Source: Crocinitomicaceae bacterium
GTDB taxonomy: Bacteria > Bacteroidota > Bacteroidia > Flavobacteriales_D > Crocinitomicaceae
Length of the DNA stretch: 64,000 bases
Assembly: GCA_020635955.1 (NCBI GenBank)
Contig: JACJYW010000006.1
Coordinates: 169,001-233,000 of the forward strand
Direction of reading: 5' to 3'
In this document: piece after piece, positions 25,974-32,627 of the stretch
How the letters are laid out: each line of letters opens with the position of its first letter
Position numbering within the stretch: position 1 is the stretch's first letter
The notes under the pieces: generated by a model
What the model was told of the DNA's origin: nothing
Seen by the model: only the letters and a program-made list of their open reading frames with translations
Database searches by the model: none
Program-made: the position numbers and the translations under genes

Positions 25974-26348
25974 ATGGAACTTTACAGACTAGAAAGCACA
26001 AGACAAACACCGCACATCTATGGGAGTATAGAAGAAGGGGTGATACAGATCAAGGGAATCTGTCGACCGGATAATAGCATTGAATTTTTTCAGGATTTTA
26101 TTAGCTGGATCAATCTATTCAATACACTAACTGCGAAAAACATTGTGGTTGAAATAGACTTAGAATATATGAATACATCTTCAGGGATGATCATTTATCG
26201 TATTCTGAACAGTATTAAGTCAAAATTAAATCCAGATCAGGAATTGTCGATAATTTGGAAACATGACCGTCAGGATTTTGACATGAAGCAAGTAGGAGAG
26301 GATTTCCAGTACATGCTGGGAGACATATTTACAGTGCAACCCGCCTAG
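25974..26348 (+). CDS. SiaC-like regulatory phosphoprotein (DUF1987)
   Basis: The 124-residue soluble protein matches DUF1987/SiaC: STRQTPHIYGSIEEGVIQIKG, RPDNSIEFFQDFISWINLF, IDLEYMNTSSGMIIYRIL. In Pseudomonas, SiaC is phosphorylated on a Thr in the equivalent of the NTSS region by the kinase SiaB and reset by the SpoIIE-type phosphatase SiaA, which controls a diguanylate cyclase and so biofilm formation. Here Thr/Ser of NTSS are kept. Three SpoIIE phosphatases lie in the window but no SiaB-like kinase does. A LytTR-like repeat precedes it. Its stop overlaps the convergent bestrophin gene by four bases. Confidence 0.75.
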   Translation: MELYRLESTRQTPHIYGSIEEGVIQIKGICRPDNSIEFFQDFISWINLFNTLTAKNIVVEIDLEYMNTSSGMIIYRILNSIKSKLNPDQELSIIWKHDRQDFDMKQVGEDFQYMLGDIFTVQPA

Positions 26349-27283
26349 CGAACAATTTGAGTGGTTTCCTCACTAGCAGGTACTTTAATAAATGATGAAG
26401 TAACGTGTAATATTTCGTAGGCCCCATCTCTTATACCATCTGTCATTGATGTTAAAGGAAGGCTATTTGCTTCCATTCCAAATGGGTTTTCAATTTCCTC
26501 TGAAATAACCTCTACACCAACAAGCGCAAATCCCATGATCATAACCGCTGGAATGGTCAGGTATTCAAATTTCTCTACCAATCCAAAGGGTAATATCACC
26601 ATGTAGATCAAAATAAACATCTTAATGAAAGAGCTGTGCGAAAAAGGGATAGGAGTTTTCTTGATTCGTTCGCAACCTCCTAAAACATCTGTGAATCCCT
26701 GTAGGTTATCCATCAATCGGTCTTTGTCAAAATCCGTGATAATTCCTTCTTTGTACATGGTTTCCACTTCTAAATACATGAAGCTACAAATGGTGTTTGG
26801 CTTATGATCAGCAGCTTCTACATCATCCAGCCAACGTTTGTTAATGAAGATAAAGTCATCTGTTTTAGATTCTCCTCTTAAGTGCCATTGTAATGCAAGT
26901 GCAAAATTGGTGATGTTACGCACGAAAAATCTCCTTCTTTTCTTGTCTTCTTGAGGTAAATGAGCATTTAAATTCATGCAAAGTGTTCTGGAGTCGTTAA
27001 CCAGTTTACCCCATAGTTTTCGACCTTCCCACCAACGATCATAGGCCGAGTTCAGTCTGAATACAAGAAACAAGGACAAGATAACCCCGATCAATGAAAA
27101 GAACATGGAATCGATTACCAGGAATTCCTCAAGAAAGGCAACCGAAATAATTGTTACCGTTGAGGCATATAGGGTAATGATCCCCATGAATTTTAATAAC
27201 TGCTGAAGATTATAACTTTCAGTAAATGTTTTTCTGAGTTGGTAAAAAAGATCCGTCCATTTCTTGGAATCGTATATGATCAT
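26345..27283 (-). CDS. Bestrophin-family anion channel
   Basis: The 312-residue protein has the bestrophin/UPF0187 layout: an N-terminal helix, two membrane helices (about 30-80) with the conserved FRLNSAYDRWWEGRKLWGKL just after, a cytoplasmic helical middle, and two more membrane helices (about 215-255) followed by ISEEIENPFG. Bacterial bestrophins form pentameric channels for anions. It stands alone, and I see no clear promoter. The end of the gene meets the SiaC-like gene tail to tail. Confidence 0.85.
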   Translation of the reverse strand: MIIYDSKKWTDLFYQLRKTFTESYNLQQLLKFMGIITLYASTVTIISVAFLEEFLVIDSMFFSLIGVILSLFLVFRLNSAYDRWWEGRKLWGKLVNDSRTLCMNLNAHLPQEDKKRRRFFVRNITNFALALQWHLRGESKTDDFIFINKRWLDDVEAADHKPNTICSFMYLEVETMYKEGIITDFDKDRLMDNLQGFTDVLGGCERIKKTPIPFSHSSFIKMFILIYMVILPFGLVEKFEYLTIPAVMIMGFALVGVEVISEEIENPFGMEANSLPLTSMTDGIRDGAYEILHVTSSFIKVPASEETTQIVR

Positions 27284-27396
27284 GGCATGAGAATTTTAAC
27301 GAAAGATAAATATAGGAATTCGTTTTAAAATTGGGGCTTACGAAGCCAATTCCTGTTTCATTTTTATGTTATCAAAAAATTAATTTCACAAAAATG

Positions 27397-27429
27397 TTTG
27401 GAAATTAAAATCTTTTGTGATTAGCTTTG
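27397..27429 (+). promoter_or_regulatory. Promoter of the metX operon leader
   Basis: TTTG (27397-27400), 21 bases, TAGCTTTG (27422-27429). Transcription from about 27435 would include the whole SAM riboswitch. Confidence 0.65.
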
Positions 27430-27467
27430 CTGCGTCGATTACACAGTTCTATGTGACTTGTGATTGA

Positions 27468-27573
27468 TTTATAAAGAAGAGGTGAGAGAACAGGCTCTAT
27501 GACCCTCTGGCAACCTTCGAGAAGGACTTGAAACGGTGCCAATTCCTGTCCGTCAGCAGACGGAAAATATGAA
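27468..27573 (+). ncRNA. SAM-I riboswitch (S-box)
   Basis: The core reads AAGAGGTGAGAGAAC, GGCTCTATGACC, CTGGCAACC and GGTGCCAATTCC, the S-box consensus. A six-pair P1 can form between TTTATA (27468-27473) and TATGAA (27568-27573); P3 is CCTT-CGAG-AAGG; P4 is CCGTC-AGCA-GACGG. It binds S-adenosylmethionine and should lower expression of the methionine operon that follows. The 3' side of P1 contains an ATG (27569) of a 10-codon frame, and no classic terminator follows directly, so control may act on translation or on the leader peptide. Confidence 0.92.
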
Positions 27574-27584
27574 ACAATTACAGG

Positions 27585-27692
27585 ATGAAAAATTACATTA
27601 AAGATATTTCCAAGTTTAGTTTGAGTAAAACTCAAATCGACAATCATTTTACTTGTTGTTGCTGTTGCTGCATGCATTCTTGCTGCTGCTAA
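27585..27692 (+). CDS. Polycysteine leader peptide between SAM riboswitch and metX
   Basis: ATG 27585 opens a 35-codon frame, MKNYIKDISKFSLSK..., whose end reads HFT, then six Cys codons, MHS, three Cys codons, and TAA. The Cys run uses both TGT and TGC. The position (12 bases after the riboswitch, 76 bases ahead of metX) and the composition are those of an attenuator peptide: ribosomes would stall on the Cys codons when charged tRNA-Cys is scarce. Polycysteine upstream frames acting as cysteine sensors are known in mycobacteria; I know of no such report behind a SAM riboswitch in Bacteroidota. Stable protein is not expected. Confidence 0.7.
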   Translation: MKNYIKDISKFSLSKTQIDNHFTCCCCCCMHSCCC

Positions 27693-27704
27693 TTAGATCT
27701 GTTT

Positions 27705-27749
27705 GACATATTCAAATAGTCTATCCTCAAGGGGAATCCCTTGTCTATT
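27705..27749 (+). promoter_or_regulatory. Competing hairpins between leader peptide and metX
   Basis: CAAGGG-GAAT-CCCTTG (27728-27743) is a perfect 6-bp hairpin that can be extended by AATAG (27715-27719) with CTATT (27745-27749). A second hairpin (27705-27721, GACaTAT with ATAGTC) uses the same AATAG bases, so the two exclude each other. No T-run follows; they could gate access to the metX start at 27769. Confidence 0.45.
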
Positions 27750-27768
27750 CACTTATAAAACAATTAAA

Positions 27769-28800
27769 ATGATACAATATTTTCTATACCCAAATACATT
27801 CTCTCTTGAATCAGGTGAAAAACTTGAGCAGTTAAAAATTGCCTATTCCATTTATGGTAACCCGCAAGCCAAAGAGACTGTTTGGGTTTGTCATGCGCTT
27901 TCAGGAAACTCTTTGGTTACCGAATGGTGGGGAGGTCTTTTTGGTGAAAACAAAAGATTCGATTTTAGTAAATATCGAGTGATCTGTGCGAATGTCATAG
28001 GGTCATGCTACGGGTCTACCGGTCCGGATGACTTAGAAGATCCTTCCCAATTCCCTTTGATCACCATTAGAGATATTGTTGAGTCTTTTAAACTATTGAG
28101 AACTCAATTAAATATTGAAAAGATCGATTATTTGATCGGTGCTTCTTTAGGTGGTCAACAAGCTTTAGAATGGGCCATTCAGGAAAATGATAAGATCGAT
28201 AAATTGATTCTTATTGCCACCAATGCTAAACATTCAGCATTCGGAATTGCTTTTAACGAAGCTCAACGCTTGGCGCTTCAAGCTGATCCCACTTTTGGTA
28301 AAAAGGATGGAGGTAAAGAAGGTCTGAAAGCGGCTAGAGCCATTGCAATGTTGTCTTACCGGTCTTATGATGATTTTGAGATCAAGCAGAATGACGATCA
28401 AAAATCAGATGACTTTAAGGCTTCATCATATGTACGATATCAAGGCGAGAAATTCATTAACAGATTTAAAGCATCTGCATACTATTCAATAACTAAAACC
28501 ATGGATTCTCATGATGTAAGTCGGAATAGATGGAGTCTGGAAAATGTTCTAAAAAGTATAAATGCTAGAACGCTTGTTGTAGGTGTGGATTCAGATCTTT
28601 TGTTTCCTATTCGAGAGCAGGAGTATTTATCAGAGCATATTCCAAATGCTGATCTCGGTATAATTCGCTCGAAACACGGTCATGATGCTTTTCTGATAGA
28701 GTATGACCAATTAGATCAGATCATCAGTGACTTCATAGAAAATGATTTTAACAACTATAAACCAACCACTTTAAAAAATATAAATGTATATGAGAAATAG
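27769..28800 (+). CDS. metX: Homoserine O-acetyltransferase
   Basis: The start is ATG 27769; the frame upstream overlaps the leader hairpins and is not protein-like. The 343-residue alpha/beta hydrolase has WVCHALSGNS, the nucleophile GASLGGQQALEWA, NVIGSCYGSTGP and the C-terminal KHGHDAFL with the catalytic His. MetX acetylates homoserine with acetyl-CoA, the first committed step to methionine by direct sulfhydrylation, matching metZ at the end of the operon. Control by the SAM riboswitch and polycysteine leader just upstream fits this job. Its stop overlaps the hom start by 17 bases. Confidence 0.93.
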   Translation: MIQYFLYPNTFSLESGEKLEQLKIAYSIYGNPQAKETVWVCHALSGNSLVTEWWGGLFGENKRFDFSKYRVICANVIGSCYGSTGPDDLEDPSQFPLITIRDIVESFKLLRTQLNIEKIDYLIGASLGGQQALEWAIQENDKIDKLILIATNAKHSAFGIAFNEAQRLALQADPTFGKKDGGKEGLKAARAIAMLSYRSYDDFEIKQNDDQKSDDFKASSYVRYQGEKFINRFKASAYYSITKTMDSHDVSRNRWSLENVLKSINARTLVVGVDSDLLFPIREQEYLSEHIPNADLGIIRSKHGHDAFLIEYDQLDQIISDFIENDFNNYKPTTLKNINVYEK

Positions 28801-30028
28801 ATTGACAATAGGACTTTTTGGATTCGGATGTGTGGGCTCAGGATTGTACCAGGTATTGAACCAAAGCACATTATTGAATGCGAATATTAAGCGAATTGTT
28901 GTGAAAGACCCCAACAAATCAAGGAGTCTGCCTGATGAAAACTTCAGTTTCGACAAGAATGTGATTCTCAATGATCCGGAGATCAATGTAGTAGTTGAGC
29001 TTATTGATGATGCAGATGCGGCTTTTAATATCGTTACAGAAGCCTTTAAAAAAGGTAAGTACGTGGTTTCTGCCAATAAAAAGCTGATAGCTGAACACTT
29101 AGATGAACTCTTGGATCTTGCAAAGCAATCAAATGTTTCCTTTCTATATGAAGCTTCTGCATGTGGTAGTATTCCAGTGATCAGAAATCTGGAAGAATAC
29201 TACAATAATGATAGTTTATCAGGTATTGAGGGGATTTGCAATGGTACATCCAATTACATATTAACCAGATTAAATAATGAATTAAAATCATTTGATGAGA
29301 TATTACTGGATGCACAAGAAGCCGGTTTTGCAGAATCTGATCCTACGCTAGATATAGATGGCTTTGATAGCAAATACAAGCTACAGATCTTGATATTGCA
29401 CTCTTTTGGTCTAAAAACAAAGCCTGAAGAAGTATTGAATATTGGTATCAGACACATTAAAACAAAAGATATTCTTTTTGCGAAAGAAAAGGGATTGCGT
29501 TTACGCCTGATCTCATACGCTAAGAAAGTAGAGGATAGAATCGTGGCATTTGTTGCGCCCTTGTTTGTAAAGGAAAACAGTTTTGCTTATGACATAAATT
29601 ACGAGTTCAATGGAGTTTCAATCGAAGCTTTATTCTCTGATAAACAGGTTTTTACAGGTAAAGGGGCGGGAAGTTTCCCAACGGCAAGCGCAGTATTATC
29701 AGATGTTTCGGCCTTACAATTTGATTACAAGTACGAATACAAAAAATTAGATAGCCTGAATGTTGAATTGGCAGACGCTATTGAGATCAAAGCCTTTGTA
29801 TCGGTTTCTGACAGTAGAAATCTTGACAAACTTCAATTTACAACAGTAGAAGAAGAATACGCTTCTCCTGAATACAGTTATAGAGTTGGGACGTTGAGAA
29901 TTGACCAGTTAACGCATGATTTTTATCGTAATAATCCTGATCTGTTTATTGCATTTTATCATGATGCAGACGTTAAAATTGTTTCTAATATTGATAAGGA
30001 AGAATTAATACAAGAAGAAATGTCATGA
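28784..30028 (+). CDS. hom: Homoserine dehydrogenase
   Basis: The 414-residue protein begins with the NAD(P) fold (IGLFGFGCVGSGLYQVL), then VSANKKLIAEH, the catalytic part with EASACGSIPVIRNLEEY, GICNGTSNYILTRL and AGFAESDPTLDIDGFDSKYKLQ. It reduces aspartate semialdehyde to homoserine, the substrate of MetX. It is a single-function enzyme, with no fused aspartate kinase and no clear ACT domain at its C-terminus, unlike the fused thrA type also common in this phylum; it is thus likely a second copy devoted to methionine. It overlaps both neighbours. ATG 28790 is an alternative start. Confidence 0.92.
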   Translation: MYMRNRLTIGLFGFGCVGSGLYQVLNQSTLLNANIKRIVVKDPNKSRSLPDENFSFDKNVILNDPEINVVVELIDDADAAFNIVTEAFKKGKYVVSANKKLIAEHLDELLDLAKQSNVSFLYEASACGSIPVIRNLEEYYNNDSLSGIEGICNGTSNYILTRLNNELKSFDEILLDAQEAGFAESDPTLDIDGFDSKYKLQILILHSFGLKTKPEEVLNIGIRHIKTKDILFAKEKGLRLRLISYAKKVEDRIVAFVAPLFVKENSFAYDINYEFNGVSIEALFSDKQVFTGKGAGSFPTASAVLSDVSALQFDYKYEYKKLDSLNVELADAIEIKAFVSVSDSRNLDKLQFTTVEEEYASPEYSYRVGTLRIDQLTHDFYRNNPDLFIAFYHDADVKIVSNIDKEELIQEEMS

Positions 30029-30444
30029 AACTAGAGCTAAACAGAGTACAGGAACCTTTTCAATTCGAATTGTCTAATGAAGATGGGGCTATAATAAAAA
30101 TTGATGCCAAAGAAGATATTGGTGGATCTGGTCAATATTTCCGACCTATGCAATTATTAGCGGGTTCATTAGCAGGGTGTACTTCAATAGATGTATTGTT
30201 GATACTAGGGAAACAAAAACTAGTTCCTGTAGATTATCAGGTAGAGGTACAAGCTGAGCGTGTTGAAGAACATCCGCAGGTTTTTAAAAGTATACATCTC
30301 ATTTTTAAGTTGAAAGGAGAGTTACCAGAAGAGAAAGTGAAAAGAGCCGTTGATCTGAGCATGACCAAATATTGCTCAGTAACGAAAATGCTCGAAAAAG
30401 CCTGTGAAATTACTTATAGTATAGAATTAAATAAAAACACTTAA
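30025..30444 (+). CDS. OsmC/Ohr-family protein
   Basis: The 139-residue protein has the OsmC fold with both redox Cys: LLAGSLAGCTSIDVL and MTKYCSVTKML. Family members reduce organic hydroperoxides or act on sulfur species. The four-base overlap with hom (ATGA) and its place in a methionine/sulfur operon suggest handling of reactive sulfur or persulfides rather than general stress, though this is an inference. It lacks extra domains. Confidence 0.85.
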   Translation: MKLELNRVQEPFQFELSNEDGAIIKIDAKEDIGGSGQYFRPMQLLAGSLAGCTSIDVLLILGKQKLVPVDYQVEVQAERVEEHPQVFKSIHLIFKLKGELPEEKVKRAVDLSMTKYCSVTKMLEKACEITYSIELNKNT

Positions 30445-30450
30445 AACATT

Positions 30451-31002
30451 ATGAATCAGTTATATGATATAATTTTTGTAAAACCATGGCCATGGTGGGT
30501 AGGAGGGCCTTTGATAGGGATATTTGTTATCCTATTACTCATTATTGAGCGCAAACAATTGGGGATTTCTTCTTCATATCAATACATCTGCGCAAAGGTT
30601 TCTCCATGGAAACTTGATTATTTCAAAGAGCCGGAAAAAAATGCCTGGCAGTTCTTTTTCATTTTGGGAGTAATTGCCGGTGGTGCAATCCTTTCATTTT
30701 TAACACCTGCCTATGAAATCGGAATATCTGAAGAAACAATAGTCACACTGGATCAAATCGGAATACATGAACAAAAAGGATTTGCTCCAGCGGAGATCTA
30801 TAATTTTTCAACTTCTTCTTTATTGGTAATTGGTTTGGGAGGAGTTCTATTGGGATTTGGAGCCAGATATGCCAATGGCTGTACCGCAGGACACGCTATT
30901 ATGGGCTGTGCGCAACTAGCACCATCTTCAATTATTACTACAATAGGCTTCTTTGTCGGAGGTTTACTGGCAACCTATTTAATTATCCCTTTAATACTTT
31001 AA
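30451..31002 (+). CDS. YeeE/YedE-family sulfur transporter
   Basis: The 183-residue membrane protein has four to five helices and the key motif GARYANGCTAGHAIMGCAQL, where Cys residues carry the sulfur substrate. The family includes thiosulfate importers (TsuA). It pairs with the next gene, a short partner of the same superfamily, and both sit between OsmC and metZ. Import of thiosulfate or a similar compound to feed the sulfhydrylase is the simplest reading. Confidence 0.85.
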   Translation: MNQLYDIIFVKPWPWWVGGPLIGIFVILLLIIERKQLGISSSYQYICAKVSPWKLDYFKEPEKNAWQFFFILGVIAGGAILSFLTPAYEIGISEETIVTLDQIGIHEQKGFAPAEIYNFSTSSLLVIGLGGVLLGFGARYANGCTAGHAIMGCAQLAPSSIITTIGFFVGGLLATYLIIPLIL

Positions 31003-31004
31003 AA

Positions 31005-31451
31005 ATGAAGAACATTAGATTTATTTTTTACGGAATTATTTTCTCTTTCATTCTAATCAGAGTAGAAGCGATATCATGGTTTAGGATTCAGGAAATGTTC
31101 CATTTTCAATCATTTCACATGTATGGCGTATTGCTTTCAGGGATAGCTGTGGCTATGATAGGCCTTAAACTATTGAATAAATACGCTGGAATAGAAACGA
31201 AATCTAAGCCATTACAGCTTCCTGCCAATATTATTGGAGGTATAAGTTTTGGAATTGGATGGGGAATCACCGGTGCTTGTTCAGCTCCCTTGTATTCTTT
31301 GATCGGATTACAATTATGGCCTGCAACAATTGCCTTACTAGGAGCGCTAATAGGAACTTTTATTTATGCTGTATTAAAAAAGAAATTACCACACAATTAT
31401 GAATTCAGAAACAAAACTGATAAGAACACAAGTACCGCGATCAGCCAATAG
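31005..31451 (+). CDS. DUF6691/YeeE-family transporter partner
   Basis: The 148-residue protein has four membrane helices and the shorter signature SFGIGWGITGACSAPLYSLIG, with a Cys in the matching place. Such half-size proteins work with a YeeE/YedE partner, here two bases upstream. The gene's last 53 bases also encode the start of metZ in another frame, an unusually long overlap that appears real because MetZ needs its N-terminus. Confidence 0.8.
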   Translation: MKNIRFIFYGIIFSFILIRVEAISWFRIQEMFHFQSFHMYGVLLSGIAVAMIGLKLLNKYAGIETKSKPLQLPANIIGGISFGIGWGITGACSAPLYSLIGLQLWPATIALLGALIGTFIYAVLKKKLPHNYEFRNKTDKNTSTAISQ

Positions 31452-32556
31452 AGAGCATTCTGTTCCTTTGTACTTTACTTCAAGCTATTTGTTTGATGAT
31501 GCTGATCATATGGCTGATCTGTTCAATGATGAAGCCGACGGATTTATTTATAGCAGATATTCAAACCCTAACGTAGATGAGTTTGTGCAAAAAGTAGCCG
31601 ATTTAGAAGGAACCGAAACTGGATGGGCTACTGCCACCGGAATGGCCGCTATTTTCACCACTTTTGGAGCTTTGCTTTCTTCGGGTGATGAGATCCTGTC
31701 TTCGCGATCTGTTTTTGGTTCAACACATAAATTATTTACAGAGATTCTTCCAAAATGGGGAATTCAAACGAAATATGTTCCTTTTGATAATCTGGATATC
31801 TGGGAAGAAGCCATATCTCCCAATACGAAGATCCTCTATTTAGAAACTCCTACTAATCCGGGCTTAGATATTATCGACCTGAGAAAAGCAGGGGAAATAG
31901 CTAAAAAGCACAATCTCATTTTTGTGGTGGACAATTGCTTTGCAACTCCTATTAATCAGCAGCCAGCTAAATTTGGAGCCGATTTGATCATACATTCGGC
32001 TACCAAGTACTTTGACGGACAGGGCAGAGCCATGGGGGGAATTATCCTGGGTTCTGCACAATTAATAGATCAAATTCAGGCCTTTGCAAGACACACAGGT
32101 CCTGCTTTATCTCCTTTTAATGCCTGGACTTTATCAAAATCACTGGAGTTACTTCCATTGCGTATTGAAAAACACAATCAAAATGCATTGGAAATTGCTC
32201 AAAGACTCGAGAATCATCCGTCTGTTGAATGGGTAAAGTATCCATTCTTGCCTTCACATCCTCAATATGAGATTGCTAAATCACAAATGAATGGAGGCGG
32301 AGGATTGGTCACTTTTGAGATCAAAGGTGGGATTGCGAATGGCAAGAAATTCCTGAATGCTCTTCAAATGTTGAGTTTGTCAGCCAATTTAGGTGATTCC
32401 AGATCAATCGCTACGCATCCCGCCAGTACCACACATTCCAAACTAACAGAAGAAGATCGTTTATTAGTAGGTATTACGCCTGGTTTAATAAGGATTTCAG
32501 TTGGATTGGAACATGTAAATGATATTTGGGCGGATATTGAACAGGCTTTGGGTTAG
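31399..32556 (+). CDS. metZ: O-acetylhomoserine/O-succinylhomoserine sulfhydrylase
   Basis: The 385-residue PLP enzyme of the Cys/Met metabolism family has REHSVPLYFTSSYLFDDAD, YSRYSNPNVDEF, the pyridoxal Lys in HSATKYFDGQG and SRSIATHPASTTH-like GDSRSIATHP. It makes homocysteine from acyl-homoserine and sulfide, closing the route opened by MetX. The start at 31399 is kept because the conserved N-terminal part (TKLIRTQ) begins at once, so the 53-base overlap with the transporter gene is genuine. Confidence 0.9.
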   Translation: MNSETKLIRTQVPRSANREHSVPLYFTSSYLFDDADHMADLFNDEADGFIYSRYSNPNVDEFVQKVADLEGTETGWATATGMAAIFTTFGALLSSGDEILSSRSVFGSTHKLFTEILPKWGIQTKYVPFDNLDIWEEAISPNTKILYLETPTNPGLDIIDLRKAGEIAKKHNLIFVVDNCFATPINQQPAKFGADLIIHSATKYFDGQGRAMGGIILGSAQLIDQIQAFARHTGPALSPFNAWTLSKSLELLPLRIEKHNQNALEIAQRLENHPSVEWVKYPFLPSHPQYEIAKSQMNGGGGLVTFEIKGGIANGKKFLNALQMLSLSANLGDSRSIATHPASTTHSKLTEEDRLLVGITPGLIRISVGLEHVNDIWADIEQALG

Positions 32557-32583
32557 AAAATATTATAAACGAACTCCAATAAC

Positions 32584-32603
32584 CCTTCGACAGGGCTCAG
32601 GAT
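32584..32603. repeat. REP-like repeat, copy 1
   Basis: CCTTCGACAGGGCTCAGGAT lies between metZ and the third TPR-SpoIIE gene. It matches the copy inside that gene (33004-33022) except for one extra G. It belongs to the widespread CCTGAGCCTGTCGAAGG repeat type. Confidence 0.75.
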
Positions 32604-32627
32604 AAGCTGCTTAGATAGTTGTTCGAA

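Noticed and set aside
27301..27360. Possible tRNA or stem-loop RNA around GGCTTACGAAGCC
   Set aside because: The hairpin is short and there is no T-loop, acceptor pairing or CCA; it may be a weak terminator only.
27405..27677. Leftward 90-codon frame across the riboswitch region, starting MHAATATT
   Set aside because: It is the antisense of the polycysteine leader and SAM riboswitch; its Ala/Thr-rich start is just the reverse of the Cys codons, and it has no promoter or family match.
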